From: Pseudonocardia thermophila
GTDB taxonomy: Bacteria; Actinomycetota; Actinomycetes; Mycobacteriales; Pseudonocardiaceae
Assembly (NCBI RefSeq): GCF_900142365.1
Contig: NZ_FRAP01000006.1
Span: 124,001 to 188,000, forward strand
DNA: 64,000 nt
Reading direction: 5' to 3'
The translations under genes were made by a program, and so were the position numbers. The notes under the pieces are model-generated. The model was not told where the DNA came from. It was given only the letters and a program-made list of their open reading frames with translations, and did not search any database. Below, piece after piece: positions 20,281 to 29,929 of this stretch (position 1 is the stretch's first letter; each line of letters begins with the position of its first letter).

Positions 20281-20472
20281 TCAGCTCGGCAGGTCGAACT
20301 CACCCGCCGCGGCGCCGGCGAGGAACGCTGCCCACGCCTGCGCCGAGCACTCCTGCTCCACGGCCCGGGCGGGATCCTTGGTGTCGCGCACGACGGCGGA
20401 CCCGTCGTCGCGCAGACCCACCTCGACACATGCTCCGCTGCAGCAGAAGCTGCTGACCCGGTACGTGGTCAC
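20281..20472 (-). CDS. DUF397 domain protein
   Basis: A 63-residue DUF397 protein: SSFCCSGACVEVGL, then VVRDTKDP, then AWAAFLAGAAAGEF. DUF397 proteins are encoded beside XRE/DUF5753 regulators across actinobacteria. The Streptomyces Scr1/Scr2-type pairs have been described as toxin-antitoxin-like and linked to development and antibiotic production. Its ATG overlaps the upstream regulator stop (ATGA), so the pair is made together. Confidence 0.9.
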   Translation of the reverse strand: MTTYRVSSFCCSGACVEVGLRDDGSAVVRDTKDPARAVEQECSAQAWAAFLAGAAAGEFDLPS

Positions 20473-21371
20473 GCCGGTCGACCCTCCGCGTAGGACTCGT
20501 GGATGTCTCGGAAACGATCGATCTCGGCCAAGGATGCGGTCGCGTCGAGCGAAGCGAGGAGCAGCTCGCCGAACACGGCGCGGTACTCCTCCACATCGCC
20601 GGGTCCGTCGAGGTGGGTCAGCCCGGTGTGCCCCTCCAGGTAGGCGACGTCGCTACCGGCCCCGGGCAGGAACTCGATCACGCCGAACGCGCCGGCGTGC
20701 CCGCGCCGCGCACCCCCGGCGAAGGGCAGGACCCGCACGCTGACGTTCGGCCGGCGCGCCATCACCAACAGGTGCTGCAGCTGCTCGGCCATGATCGCGG
20801 GCGACCCGACCACGCGGTGCAGCACCGACTCGTCCAGCACGAGCACCAGCTCCAGCGGCGAGTCGGCGCGCAGCAGCGCCTCCTGCCGGCGCCTGCGCAG
20901 CTCGACGAGCCGGTCGATTTCCCCGTCGTGCTCGACCCGGCCGGTCGCGGCGAGCACGGCCCTGGCGTAGTCGGGGGTCTGGAGCAGGCCGTGCACCCAC
21001 ACGATCTCGAACGCGCTCACGCGCAGCGCGTCGGACTCCAGGGCGGCGTGCCGGGCACTCAGGTCCACGACCGTGTCGTGCGGCAGCCCGTCCAGCAGCG
21101 GCTCCCACCAGCCGTGCTCCCGGCTGTCGTGCACGAGCCGCAGCAGCATCTCCTGCTCGGTGTCGGACGTGACCCCGTAGATGCGGATCAACTCCCGCAC
21201 GTCGGGGAGCTTCGGGATGCCCTTGCCGGTCTCCAACCGCGAGATCTTCGACGTCGAGCAGGTCAGCTGGGCCGCGACCTCGTCGAGCGTCAGTCCGGCG
21301 CGGGTGCGCAACCGACGCAGCTCGGCACCCAGCCGACGCCGGGAACCGAGGGGAGACCGGGAAGTGGGCAT
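20469..21371 (-). CDS. XRE regulator with DUF5753 (Scr1/WhiJ-like)
   Basis: A 300-residue protein with a helix-turn-helix at about 12-70 (RLRTRAGLTLDEVAAQLTCSTSKISRLETGKG) and a DUF5753 C-terminal domain from about 105 (FEIVWVHGLLQTPDYARAVL ... VLDESVLHRVVGSP). It should bind DNA and pair with the DUF397 protein encoded next. ATG 21371 (MPTSRSPLG) fits the family better than the longer 21410 start. Overlapping palindromes at 21400-21416 may be its operator. Confidence 0.88.
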   Translation of the reverse strand: MPTSRSPLGSRRRLGAELRRLRTRAGLTLDEVAAQLTCSTSKISRLETGKGIPKLPDVRELIRIYGVTSDTEQEMLLRLVHDSREHGWWEPLLDGLPHDTVVDLSARHAALESDALRVSAFEIVWVHGLLQTPDYARAVLAATGRVEHDGEIDRLVELRRRRQEALLRADSPLELVLVLDESVLHRVVGSPAIMAEQLQHLLVMARRPNVSVRVLPFAGGARRGHAGAFGVIEFLPGAGSDVAYLEGHTGLTHLDGPGDVEEYRAVFGELLLASLDATASLAEIDRFRDIHESYAEGRPA

Positions 21372-21399
21372 TGCTCCGTCCGGGGCGCTCGGGCAGCTC

Positions 21400-21416
21400 T
21401 GCAATTGCATGATGCA
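21400..21416. promoter_or_regulatory. Overlapping palindromes upstream of XRE/DUF5753 gene
   Basis: TGCAATTGCA (21400-21409) is a perfect palindrome and overlaps TGCATGATGCA (21406-21416), a palindrome around a central G. The site is 29 nt upstream of ATG 21371 and is AT-richer than its surroundings. It is a plausible autoregulatory operator. Confidence 0.4.
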
Positions 21417-21590
21417 TCTGCGTCAGGCAATCTCATCACCAGGCGCGGTGTAACGGAAGTCACCACGCCGCACCTGCCTTCGCCTCGGCGCCGCTGGGCC
21501 AACCCCATCCGGCGCCGCTCGCCCACAACGGGGCACCACGGACGTCCGGCAACCGCCGGTCGGCAACAGGGGGAAGGGAGGGTGATCGAG

Positions 21591-21800
21591 ATGATCACCT
21601 ACTTCGCGATCGGGATCGGGTTCCTGGTCGTCGTCGCCGTGGTCGTCGGGATCGTCGACGCGGCACAGGCGGCTCGCTGGCGCCGGATCGCCCGCGAGCG
21701 GCGCGAGCGCTGGGAAGCCCGCCAGCGCCGCCTGCACGCGTACTCCGGCCGCTCCGGGTTCACCGAGTACGACGACTACGACGAGGAGGACGAGGACTGA
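21591..21800 (+). CDS. Small single-helix membrane protein with acidic tail
   Basis: A 69-residue protein. One membrane helix at about 4-25 (YFAIGIGFLVVVAVVVGIVDAA) is followed by a strongly basic helix (RWRRIARERRERWEARQRR) and an acidic tail (EYDDYDEEDED). ATG 21591 is preceded by GGGAAGGGAGG 9 nt upstream. The other in-frame start, GTG 21582, lies too close to that site. Function is unknown; the basic segment suggests an N-out, C-in orientation. Confidence 0.65.
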   Translation: MITYFAIGIGFLVVVAVVVGIVDAAQAARWRRIARERRERWEARQRRLHAYSGRSGFTEYDDYDEEDED

Positions 21801-21847
21801 TGCCTCGCCCCCTCAGCGCTCCGATCCGGTCGTCGCGCGCCTGAGCG

Positions 21848-22465
21848 CTACAGGGCGCGGCGGCCGGAGAGGGCGCGCCCGAGCGTGAGCTCGTCGGCGA
21901 ACTCCAGGTCGCCCCCCATCGGCAGGCCCGACGCCAGCCGGGTCACCGTCAGCCCGGGGAAATCGCGCAGCAGCCGCACCAGGTAGGTCGCCGTCGCCTC
22001 ACCCTCGGTGTTGGGATCGGTCGCGATGATCACTTCGGCGATCTCGGTCTCGTCCGCCGCCGGGCCGGTACCGCCGAGGCGGGACAGCAACTCCTTGATC
22101 CGCAGCGCCTCCGGGCCGATCCCAGCCAGCGGGTCCAGCGCGCCGCCCAGCACGTGGTAGCGGCCCTTGAACTCACGGGTGCGCTCCACCGCGAGGACGT
22201 CCTTGGGCTCCTCGACGACGCACAGGATCGTCGGGTCGCGCCGCGGGTCCGCGCAGTAGCGGCACCGCTGCTTCTCCGAGACGTTGCCGCAGACCTCGCA
22301 GAACACCACGCCCTGCTTCACGCGCTGCAGCGCGTCCTGCAGGCGCGTCACGTCGGCCGGATCGGCGGCGAGGAGGTGGAACGCGATCCGCTGCGCGCTC
22401 TTCGGTCCCACACCGGGCAGCCGCCCCAGCTCGTCGATCAGATCCTGGACCGGTCCTTCGAACAC
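21848..22465 (-). CDS. recR: Recombination mediator protein RecR
   Basis: A 205-residue protein of typical RecR length. It has the helix-hairpin-helix [20 protein letters not shown] (about 12-31), a four-cysteine zinc module ([16 protein letters not shown], about 57-72) and the Toprim domain ([13 protein letters not shown] ... [17 protein letters not shown]). RecR works with RecO and RecF to load RecA at gaps during recombinational repair. GTG 22465 starts 3 bp after the ybaB stop. The ybaB-recR order is widely conserved. Confidence 0.97.
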   Translation of the reverse strand: MFEGPVQDLIDELGRLPGVGPKSAQRIAFHLLAADPADVTRLQDALQRVKQGVVFCEVCGNVSEKQRCRYCADPRRDPTILCVVEEPKDVLAVERTREFKGRYHVLGGALDPLAGIGPEALRIKELLSRLGGTGPAADETEIAEVIIATDPNTEGEATATYLVRLLRDFPGLTVTRLASGLPMGGDLEFADELTLGRALSGRRAL

Positions 22466-22468
22466 CGC

Positions 22469-22798
22469 TCAGCCCAGACCGGGGAACCCACCACCGAGTG
22501 CGCTGGCCAGCGGTCCCATCTTCTGCTGCTGCAGCTCGGCCGCCTTGCGCGCCGCGTCCTGGAACGCGCCGACGACGAGGTCCTGCAGCGTCTCGACGTC
22601 CTCGGGATCGACCACCTTCGGGTCGATCGCCACCGAACGCACCTCCTGCGCAGCGGTCATCGTGACCGTGACGAGCCCGTTGCCCGCCTGCCCGGTCACC
22701 TCCGCCTCCGCCAGCTCCGCCTGAGCGGCCAGCAGCTGCTGCTGCATGACCTGCGCCTGCTGCAGGATCGCCTGCATGTCGGGCCCACCCGGTTGCAC
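22469..22798 (-). CDS. YbaB/EbfC family nucleoid-associated protein
   Basis: A 109-residue protein with the family's coiled helix ([22 protein letters not shown]) and strand region ([18 protein letters not shown]) followed by [22 protein letters not shown]. YbaB dimers bind DNA with little sequence specificity and shape the nucleoid. GTG 22798 has GAGGGAG upstream; ATG 22777 is also in frame. It forms a two-gene unit with recR. Confidence 0.94.
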   Translation of the reverse strand: MQPGGPDMQAILQQAQVMQQQLLAAQAELAEAEVTGQAGNGLVTVTMTAAQEVRSVAIDPKVVDPEDVETLQDLVVGAFQDAARKAAELQQQKMGPLASALGGGFPGLG

Positions 22799-22880
22799 CT
22801 GCGGTCTCCCTCACCCTCGTCACCGGGACGCGTGCGCGCACCGGACTCCGCCGTCAGGGTAGCCGTGCGAGGGTGGTGAC

Positions 22881-23669
22881 GTGCGTCGTACCACCCACCG
22901 ACCGCTGCTGGCGGCGATCGCGGTGACCTGTGCGGTGGCGTGCACCGGCGCCGCACCCGCCCCGGCGCCCGCCGGTGCACCGGCCGCGCTCACACCGACC
23001 GCCGCCGCGCCCGCCCCCGCCGAGCAGCGGGTGGTCGTGCTCGATCCCGGCCACAACGGGGGCAACTACGCCGCCCGCGCCGAGATCCGCCGGCAGGTGC
23101 CTGACGGCCGCGGCGGCACCAAGGCGTGCAACACCGTGGGCACCCAGACCGACGCCGGGTACCCCGAGCACGCGTTCACCTTCGACGTCGTGAAGCGCAT
23201 CGAGGCCCGGTTGGTCGCCGCGGGGGTCACGGTGGTGCTGACCCGGCAGGACGACACCGGCGTCGGGCCGTGCGTCGACCAGCGGGCGGCCGCCGCCGAA
23301 GCGGCCGACGCCGACCTGCTCGTGTCGGTGCACGCCGACGGGGCCGCCCCGGCCGGGCACGGCTTCCACGTCGCCCACGCCGATCCGCCGACGGACCCGG
23401 CGCTGGGCGGCCCATCGGTGGCGCTGGCCACCGCACTGCGCGACGCGCTACGAGACGCCGGGTTCCCCACGTCGACCTACCTCGGCGCGGATGGGCTGAT
23501 CGGGCGAGGCGACCTCGCCGGGCTCAACCTCGCCCGCCGCCCGGCCGCGCTGGTGGAGTGCGCGAACATGCGCAACCCGGCCGAGGCCGCGGTGCTGTCC
23601 ACGCCGGAAGGCCGCGAGCGCTACGCCGCGGCCATCGCCACCGGGATCCTGGCCTTCCTACCCCGCTGA
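22881..23669 (+). CDS. N-acetylmuramoyl-L-alanine amidase (Amidase_3, Rv3717-like)
   Basis: A 262-residue exported protein. The N terminus (RRTTHRPLLAAIAVTCAVAC) is a signal peptide with a possible weak lipobox, followed by an Ala/Pro-rich linker to about 48. The catalytic domain shows zinc ligands in DPGHNGG (His), YPEHAF (Glu) and SVHADG (His), and the catalytic glutamate in LVECANMRN. It cleaves the amide bond between MurNAc and the peptide stem of peptidoglycan. The position between dnaX and ybaB-recR mirrors Mycobacterium tuberculosis Rv3717. It is divergent from ybaB and tail-to-tail with dnaX. Confidence 0.9.
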   Translation: MRRTTHRPLLAAIAVTCAVACTGAAPAPAPAGAPAALTPTAAAPAPAEQRVVVLDPGHNGGNYAARAEIRRQVPDGRGGTKACNTVGTQTDAGYPEHAFTFDVVKRIEARLVAAGVTVVLTRQDDTGVGPCVDQRAAAAEAADADLLVSVHADGAAPAGHGFHVAHADPPTDPALGGPSVALATALRDALRDAGFPTSTYLGADGLIGRGDLAGLNLARRPAALVECANMRNPAEAAVLSTPEGRERYAAAIATGILAFLPR

Positions 23670-25724
23670 TCAGCGCGGATCGATCGGCTGCGCGCCGAGG
23701 GTGCTCGACAGCAGCCGCAGCGCCTGCTCCTCCGGACCGTCGCGCTCCGGCGGGGGCATGTCGGGCGGGGCGGCCTCGTCGGTCAGCGGATCGACTGCGT
23801 ACTCGTCGTCCTCCGGCGGCTCCTCGTCCTCCGGGGGCTCCGGCGGGGGCGGCACGTCGTCGACGGGCTCCGGCGGCGGGGGCGGCGGGGCAGGGCGCTG
23901 CGGCTGCGACGCAGCCGGTGGCGGGACCGGCCGGTGCTGCGGCGGCTCGGAGCGCGGCGGCGTCTGCCGCGCAGCGGCAGACGACCGCGTCGCGGCCGGG
24001 CCGTCCCCGGCCTCGCAGCGGACCCGCCAGCGCACGCCCAGCACCTCGTACAGCGCCGCGGAGACGATGTCGGCGTTGCGGCTCTCGGACAGCCGCCGGG
24101 CGAGCGACGGCGCCCCGATGGAGAGCACCAGCTCGTCACCGTTCACCGCGCGCACGGTGGCGTTGACCAGCATCGCCTCGATGCTGCGGCTGCGGGTGCG
24201 CGCGGCGGCCAGCACCTGCGACCACGCGCGGCGCACCGCGGCGGCGTCGAGTTCGGAGCCGCCACCCGGCGCCGGGGGCTGAGCAGGCGCGGCCTCGACC
24301 GCCGCAGGCGGAGCCGCCGGCCGCTGCGGGGGTGCGGCGACGGTTCGCTCCACGGGCCGCTCGGCAGGCCGGGACGACGGCGGCGCGGCCGGTCGCTCCG
24401 GTGCCCGCGGCGGCGCGGCCGCGGTCGGTTCGGCCGGCGGCGGTGCGACCGGTGCGGGGGGCGGTGCGGCCTGCTCGGGTGCGCTCTGGCTCGACCTGCG
24501 GAAGGTCCGCTTGCCCGGCACCCCGGCGTCGGCGCCCGCGTCCGCGGCGGTGGCCGGGCCCGCAGCGACGCTGCGCCGCTCCAACCGCTCGATCCGCTCC
24601 AGCAGCCCAGCCTCGGTCGGGGACGCCGCGGGCAGCAGCATCCGGGCGCAGAGCAGCTCCAGCAGCAGCCGCGGCGCGGTCGCCCCGCGCATCTCGATCA
24701 GGCCGGTGTGCAGGATCTCGCAGTAGCGGGTGAGCGTGGCGGTGCCGAGCGCGTCGGCCTGCTCGACCATGCGCGCCAGCTCGTCCTCGGCGACGTCGAC
24801 CAGCCCGCGCGCGGCGGCGTCCGGCACGGATTGCAGCAGCAGCACGTCGCGCAGGCGCTGCAAGAGGTCGGAGGCGAACCGACGGGGATCGTGGCCGGCC
24901 TCGACGACCCGGTCGACGGTCTCGAACACGGCGGCGCGGTCGCCGGCCGCCAGCGCGTCGACGATGTCGTCGATGAGCGCCCGGTCGGTGACACCGAGCA
25001 GCGCCACGGCCCGCTCGTAGGTGACGCCCTCCGGGCCGGCACCGGCGACCAGCTGGTCGAGCACCGATAGCGTGTCGCGGGCGGAGCCGCCGCCCGCGCG
25101 CACCACCAGCGGGTAGACGGTCGGTTCGACCTGCACGCCCTCCTCGGCGCAGATGCGCTCCATGAGCCTGCGCAGCGTGCCGGGCGGGATGAGCCGGAAC
25201 GGGTAGTGGTGGGTGCGCGACCGGATGGTGGGCAGCACCTTCTCCGGCTCGGTGGTCGCGAACACGAAGACCAGGTGCTCCGGCGGCTCCTCCACGATCT
25301 TCAGCAGGGCGTTGAAGCCCTGCGTGGTGATCATGTGGGCCTCGTCGACGATGAACACCCGGTAGCGCGACTCGGCCGGCGCGAAGAACGCCCGGTCGCG
25401 CAGCTCGCGGGTGTCGTCGACACCGCCGTGGGAGGCCGCGTCGAGCTCGGTGACGTCGATGTTGCCCGGCCCGCCCGGCGCGAGCGAGATGCACGAGCGG
25501 CACTTCCCGCACGGATCGGGGGTGGGCCCCTGCTCGCAGTTCAGCGAGCGCGCGAGGATCCGCGCGCTGGAGGTCTTCCCGCACCCGCGTGGCCCGCTGA
25601 ACAGGTAGGCGTGGTTGATGCGGCCGGACTCCAGCGCGGTGCGCAGCGGTTCCGTGACGTGTTCCTGCCCGACGACCTCGGCGAACTTCGCCGGGCGGTA
25701 CTTGCGGTACAGCGCCAGCGCCAT
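23670..25724 (-). CDS. dnaX: DNA polymerase III subunits gamma and tau
   Basis: A 684-residue clamp-loader ATPase. The N-terminal AAA+ domain has Walker A SGPRGCGKTS (about 44), a four-cysteine zinc module (CEQGPTPDPCGKCRSC), Walker B VFIVDEAHM and sensor VFATTEPEKV. Domain III ends at about 365. A long Pro/Ala-rich linker follows, interrupted by a conserved folded segment (about 490-575), with an acidic Pro-rich tail. DnaX tethers the polymerase and loads the beta clamp. Its stop abuts the convergent amidase stop. ATG 25724 matches the family N terminus MALALYRKYRPAKF. Confidence 0.97.
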   Translation of the reverse strand: MALALYRKYRPAKFAEVVGQEHVTEPLRTALESGRINHAYLFSGPRGCGKTSSARILARSLNCEQGPTPDPCGKCRSCISLAPGGPGNIDVTELDAASHGGVDDTRELRDRAFFAPAESRYRVFIVDEAHMITTQGFNALLKIVEEPPEHLVFVFATTEPEKVLPTIRSRTHHYPFRLIPPGTLRRLMERICAEEGVQVEPTVYPLVVRAGGGSARDTLSVLDQLVAGAGPEGVTYERAVALLGVTDRALIDDIVDALAAGDRAAVFETVDRVVEAGHDPRRFASDLLQRLRDVLLLQSVPDAAARGLVDVAEDELARMVEQADALGTATLTRYCEILHTGLIEMRGATAPRLLLELLCARMLLPAASPTEAGLLERIERLERRSVAAGPATAADAGADAGVPGKRTFRRSSQSAPEQAAPPPAPVAPPPAEPTAAAPPRAPERPAAPPSSRPAERPVERTVAAPPQRPAAPPAAVEAAPAQPPAPGGGSELDAAAVRRAWSQVLAAARTRSRSIEAMLVNATVRAVNGDELVLSIGAPSLARRLSESRNADIVSAALYEVLGVRWRVRCEAGDGPAATRSSAAARQTPPRSEPPQHRPVPPPAASQPQRPAPPPPPPEPVDDVPPPPEPPEDEEPPEDDEYAVDPLTDEAAPPDMPPPERDGPEEQALRLLSSTLGAQPIDPR

Positions 25725-25811
25725 GTCTGTCCGCCCCGTCTCCCGCGTCTTCTCATCGGCCCTGTCGGGAGGCTACCCACCGGCTGCGCGGCGGCGTCCG
25801 CCCACCCGCGG

Positions 25812-28199
25812 CTACCTGCGGACGAGCCCGCGGTCGGCCCCACGACCGACGCCGCGGTCGACGAGGTAGTACGCCACCTCGACGAGCGCGGCCGCGACCA
25901 CCGCCACGACGAGCGCGGTCGTCACCGTGGGGACGTGGCCGGTGTCGAGCTGCCAGAAGTCGCGCCCGAAGAACAGGGGCACGGTCGCCGCCCAGGTGAA
26001 CGCGCCGATCGAGGCGCAGATCATCACGATCTTCCACCAGGCGTACGGGCGCGCCACGACCGCGAGCACCCACACCGCCACCAGGTAGAGCGTCACGACG
26101 GCAGCGGTGCTCTGCTGGATCGGGGTGGCCGTGGTGTCGGCCCTGGCGAGCAGGTAGGTGGTCACCGTGGCCGCGCCCGCGACCAGCCCGGACGGCACGG
26201 CCAGCCGCAGCACCCGGCGCACGAACCCGGTGCGGGCCCGCTCGTGGTTGGGCGCGAGCGCCAGGAAGAACGCCGGGATGCCGATGGTGAGCGAGCCGAT
26301 CAGCGTCAGGTGCCGCGGCAGGAACGGGAACGGCACGGCGATGAGCCCGATCGCGATCGCCAGGAACACCGAGTAGACGGTCTTGGTGAGGAACAGGTTC
26401 GCGACCCGCTCGATGTTGCCGATGACCCGCCGGCCCTCGGCGACGACGTGCGGCAGCGTCGCGAACGAGTTGTCCAGCAGCACGATCTGCGCCACCGCGC
26501 GGGTGGCCGGGCTGCCCGAGCCCATGGCCACGCCGATGTCGGCGTCCTTGAGCGCGAGCACGTCGTTGACGCCGTCGCCGGTCATCGCGACGGTGTGCCC
26601 GCGTGCCTGCAGCGCTCCGACCATGTCGCGCTTCTGCGAGGGCGTGACGCGGCCGAACACCGTGCCGTTCTCCAGCGCGTCGGCCAGCCCGTCCCGCTCG
26701 GCGGGCAGCTTGCGGGCGTCGACGGGGGCGTCGGCGCGCGGCAGGCGCAGCGACTGCGCGACCGCGCCGACCGAGCGCGCGTTGTCACCCGAGATCACCT
26801 TGACCTCGACGTCCTGCTCGGCGAAGAAGGCCAGCGTGCCGGCCGCCTCGGGACGGATCCGCTGCTCCAGCACCACGAGCGCGGCCGGGACGGCGGTGGT
26901 CAGGTCGATGGCGGGGTCGACGGTGGCCGCGACCCGCACCAAGAGCAGCACGCGCAGACCGCCCGCGCCCGCCTCCTCGGCGGCCAGCCGCTCCGGGGTG
27001 TCGTCGGGGAGCAGCACGTCGGGGGCGCCGAGGATCCAGTGCTGCGGGCCGTCGGGCGAGGTGAAGCTCGCGCCGCTCCACTTGCGCGCCGAGGAGAACG
27101 GCACGGTCGCGGTGACCGTCCAGCCCGGGTCGGGGCAGCGTTCCCCGACGGCAGCGAGGCTGGCGTTGGGCCGCGGATCGGCCGCGCACAGGGCGCCGAG
27201 CACACAGCGCAGCTGCGCCTCGTCGTGGCCGCCGAACGGGCGCACCTCGGCCAGCCGCATGCCGTTCTCGGTGAGCGTGCCGGTCTTGTCGGCGCACACC
27301 ACGTCGACGCGGGCGAGGCCCTCGATCGCGGGCAGCTCCTGCACCAGGCACTGGCGGCGGCCGAGCCGCACGACGCCGACCGCGAACGCGATGCTCGTGA
27401 GCAGCACCAGCCCCTCGGGCACCATCGGCACGAGCGCAGCGACCATGCCGACCAGGGCTTCCCTGATGTCCGACCCCTGGGTGCGGATCTGGCTCCAGAT
27501 GATCAGGATCGCGGCCGGGATCAGCAGGTACTGGATGACCTTGAGGATCGTGTTGATGCCGTTGCGCAGCTCGGAGTTCACCAACGTGAACCGGCTGGCC
27601 TCCTCCGCCAGCTGCGCGGCGTAGGCCTCGCGGCCGACCTTCGTGGCCCGCTGGGCGCCGGTGCCGACGGTGACGAAGCTGCCGGAGAGCAGCTGGTCGC
27701 CGACCTGCTTGTGCACCGGGTCGGACTCGCCGGTGAGCAGCGATTCGTCGACCTCCAGGCCGTCGGCGGCGACCACCACCCCGTCGACGACGATCTTGTC
27801 GCCGGGGCCGAGGTCGATGATGTCGTCGAGCACGACGCCGCTGGGGGCGAGCTCCACCACCTCGCCGTCGCGGCGCACCCGCGGGCGGGCCTCACCGACG
27901 ATCGCCAGGCGCTCCAGGGTCCGCTTGGCCCGCAGCTCCTGCACGATGCCGATCAGCGTGTTGATGATGATGACGAAGCCGAACAGGCCGTCGCGGATGT
28001 CACCGACGACGAGGATGATCGCGAACAGGACGCCGACGATCGCGTTGAAGCGGGTCAGGACGTTGGCCCGGACGATCTCGCCGACGGTGCGGCTGGTGCG
28101 CGCGGGTACGTCGTTCGTCTGCCCCGCGGCGACCCGCTGCGCCACCTCCGCCGCGGTCAGCCCGCGGAGGACGTCGACGCGCTGCTCAGTTGTGGCCAC
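25812..28199 (-). CDS. P-type cation-transporting ATPase (CtpE-like)
   Basis: A 795-residue inner-membrane pump. Actuator motif LLTGESDPV (about 178), phosphorylation motif [12 protein letters not shown] (about 306) and hinge [18 protein letters not shown] (about 540) are all intact. The helix 4 sequence [24 protein letters not shown] resembles mycobacterial CtpE, described as a calcium transporter. About ten membrane helices can be counted. GTG 28199 is the family-like start. It is 87 bp upstream of dnaX on the same strand. Ion specificity is inferred only from similarity to CtpE. Confidence 0.9.
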   Translation of the reverse strand: MATTEQRVDVLRGLTAAEVAQRVAAGQTNDVPARTSRTVGEIVRANVLTRFNAIVGVLFAIILVVGDIRDGLFGFVIIINTLIGIVQELRAKRTLERLAIVGEARPRVRRDGEVVELAPSGVVLDDIIDLGPGDKIVVDGVVVAADGLEVDESLLTGESDPVHKQVGDQLLSGSFVTVGTGAQRATKVGREAYAAQLAEEASRFTLVNSELRNGINTILKVIQYLLIPAAILIIWSQIRTQGSDIREALVGMVAALVPMVPEGLVLLTSIAFAVGVVRLGRRQCLVQELPAIEGLARVDVVCADKTGTLTENGMRLAEVRPFGGHDEAQLRCVLGALCAADPRPNASLAAVGERCPDPGWTVTATVPFSSARKWSGASFTSPDGPQHWILGAPDVLLPDDTPERLAAEEAGAGGLRVLLLVRVAATVDPAIDLTTAVPAALVVLEQRIRPEAAGTLAFFAEQDVEVKVISGDNARSVGAVAQSLRLPRADAPVDARKLPAERDGLADALENGTVFGRVTPSQKRDMVGALQARGHTVAMTGDGVNDVLALKDADIGVAMGSGSPATRAVAQIVLLDNSFATLPHVVAEGRRVIGNIERVANLFLTKTVYSVFLAIAIGLIAVPFPFLPRHLTLIGSLTIGIPAFFLALAPNHERARTGFVRRVLRLAVPSGLVAGAATVTTYLLARADTTATPIQQSTAAVVTLYLVAVWVLAVVARPYAWWKIVMICASIGAFTWAATVPLFFGRDFWQLDTGHVPTVTTALVVAVVAAALVEVAYYLVDRGVGRGADRGLVRR

Positions 28200-28286
28200 G
28201 GCCCCGGAGGGTACGCAGTCGGGGTGTACGGCCGTCAGTCGCTATCGGGGTAGGAACACCTGACCGTGGGATCGGCCCCGGACGTG

Positions 28287-28379
28287 AGGGGACCCCGCGC
28301 ACCCGCCAGAGCCCGCTGACCCTTGCTGCCTTCCGGCCCTGGGGGAGTTCACAGGATGGACGCCGCGCGGGGTCCGGGG
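28287..28379 (-). ncRNA. ffs: Bacterial signal recognition particle RNA (4.5S, small type)
   Basis: Read on the minus strand, the hallmark tetraloop region CAGGGCCGGAAGGCAGCAAG (GGAA tetraloop with asymmetric internal loop) lies at about 28322-28341. Outer arms GGACCCCGCGC, at 28290-28300 and complementary to 28365-28375, close the long hairpin. This is the core of the small SRP RNA, which binds Ffh for membrane-protein targeting. The ends are estimated from the closing stem, so a few bases at either end are uncertain. Confidence 0.92.
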
Positions 28380-28432
28380 TTCAGTGTAGTGGGGTCGCAA
28401 GCCGCGCGAGGCACCCGGCTATGCTCATCCGC

Positions 28433-28520
28433 GGAGGATTCGCCTAGTGGCCTAGGGCGCACGCTTGGAAAGCGTGTTGGGAGCAATCCCTCAGGGGTTC
28501 GAATCCCCTATCCTCCGCCA
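28433..28520 (+). tRNA. tRNA-Ser (anticodon GGA), CCA encoded
   Basis: Acceptor arms GGAGGAT (28433-28439) and ATCCTCC (28510-28516) pair. The anticodon loop TTGGAAA lies in the stem CACGC/GCGTG and gives anticodon GGA (UCC/UCU). A long variable arm marks a class II tRNA, and the T loop GTTCGAATC is present. The encoded CCA is at 28518-28520. Confidence 0.97.
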
Positions 28521-28753
28521 GGTCGGGCGGGGTGCCGCGGATCGCGGCACCGCCCGTCGGCTCCTCTCGACCAGCCCGCCAGGTTCACCCGGTCGGCGCA
28601 GGCTCTGCTGGTCGGCCCTCGCCGAGCCGAAACCACGCGGAAACCTCCGGCGCGTACGGTCGCCACGGCCCGAGTTCAACGAAGCACGGCCAGCTCCTGG
28701 CCGGGAGAGCGGACACCTCCGGGCGCACCACCGTCTGCACCGAAGGAGCCGTC

Positions 28754-29794
28754 GTGACCACGTTCCAGGTCCCCGTCGTCGACATCAGCCCCTACACCCG
28801 CGGCGGCACCGCTGAGGAGCGCGCGGCCGTCGCCACCGCCGTGGACGCCGCCTGCCGTGAGGTCGAGTTCATCCAGGTCCTCGGCCACGGGATCCCGCCG
28901 GAGCGGGTCACGGGCCTCACGGAGGCGATGGACGCGTTCTTCGCGCTGCCCCTCGAGACCAAGCTGCGGTGGCGCCGGCCAGCGGCGGAGAACCGCGGCT
29001 ACACCCCGCCCGAGAGCGAAGACCTCGCGCTGAGCGCCGGCGTCGCGTCCGCGGCGCGGATGAAGGACTTCTTCGAGGCGTTCAACGTCGGCACCGCGGT
29101 CTCCGACCACCCGGGCGTGGACCTGCTGGCGCACCACTACGCCGAGAACACCTGGCCCGACGTGCCCGGGTTCCGCGAGCGGGTGAACGCCTGGCGGGCC
29201 GAGGCCGGGCGGGTCGCCCGCACGATGGTCACGATCTTCGAGGACGCCCTCGGCCTGGCCCGCGGCACGATCGCGGGCCTCGCCACCCATCCGATCGAGG
29301 TCCTGCGGATGAACGACTACGCCCTGCCCGAGGGCACCCGCGTCGAGGTCGGCGAGGACCTCACCGGCATGGGCGAGCACACCGACTTCGGCATCGTCAC
29401 GGTCCTGTGGGCCGACCAGGAGAAGGGCCTGCAGGTGCTGCACCGCGAGCGCTGGCACGACGTCAGCCCGGTCGACGGGGCGCTGCTGATCAACCTCGGC
29501 GACCTGACCACCCGGCTCACCAACGAGCAGTGGCTCTCCACGCTGCACCGGGTGAAGCCGCCCGTCGTGGGCGGCACGATCCGGCGGCGGCGCTCGGCGG
29601 CGTACTTCTTCGACGGCGACGCCGAGGCCGTCGTCGGACCCCTCGACGCGTTCGTCGACGACGAGCATCCCCGCCTCTACACCGACGTCACCGTCGCCGA
29701 GCACATCGCGGCCAAGCTGGCGGGGTCCCGTGCGGGCGTGCTCAACACCGCGGCCGAGCGGGAGGCCGCCCGAGTGCTCTCAGCCGGGCACTGA
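28754..29794 (+). CDS. Isopenicillin N synthase-like 2OG-Fe(II) oxygenase
   Basis: A 346-residue cytoplasmic oxygenase. The N-terminal DIOX_N part (VPVVDISPYTRGG ... FIQVLGHGIP) precedes the jelly-roll core. Iron ligands are His and Asp in GEHTDFGIVTVLW and the second His in STLHRV; the co-substrate arginine is in RRRRSAAYFF. Members hydroxylate or desaturate small molecules using 2-oxoglutarate and O2. The substrate is unknown. GTG 28754 has GAAGGAG 6-12 nt upstream. It follows tRNA-Ser at 233 bp and stands alone. Confidence 0.88.
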   Translation: MTTFQVPVVDISPYTRGGTAEERAAVATAVDAACREVEFIQVLGHGIPPERVTGLTEAMDAFFALPLETKLRWRRPAAENRGYTPPESEDLALSAGVASAARMKDFFEAFNVGTAVSDHPGVDLLAHHYAENTWPDVPGFRERVNAWRAEAGRVARTMVTIFEDALGLARGTIAGLATHPIEVLRMNDYALPEGTRVEVGEDLTGMGEHTDFGIVTVLWADQEKGLQVLHRERWHDVSPVDGALLINLGDLTTRLTNEQWLSTLHRVKPPVVGGTIRRRRSAAYFFDGDAEAVVGPLDAFVDDEHPRLYTDVTVAEHIAAKLAGSRAGVLNTAAEREAARVLSAGH

Positions 29795-29929
29795 CCGGTT
29801 CCCCGGGCGGCGACGCTCGGCCGGCGCAGCCCGTCCGGCGGACGCGTGCGCATCCTCGGCCGACTGGCTGCACCAGCGCCGCGGACCACCCGCCGAACGT
29901 CAGTCATGATCGACCTCACACGTCACACG

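Noticed and set aside
20281..21371. XRE/DUF397 pair as a new toxin-antitoxin system.
   Set aside because: It is a known and abundant actinobacterial pair (Scr1/Scr2, WhiJ-like). Only the upstream palindromes were kept as an observation.
25206..28253. Very long plus-strand open frame (1015 codons).
   Set aside because: It is antisense to dnaX and the P-type ATPase, whose catalytic motifs are complete. Its His/Arg/Gly-rich composition is typical of a shadow frame in GC-rich DNA.
28433..28520. tRNA-Ser as a phage or ICE attachment site.
   Set aside because: No integrase, no direct repeat of the tRNA 3' end and no foreign-looking DNA on either side. The same holds for tRNA-Ser at 32239.
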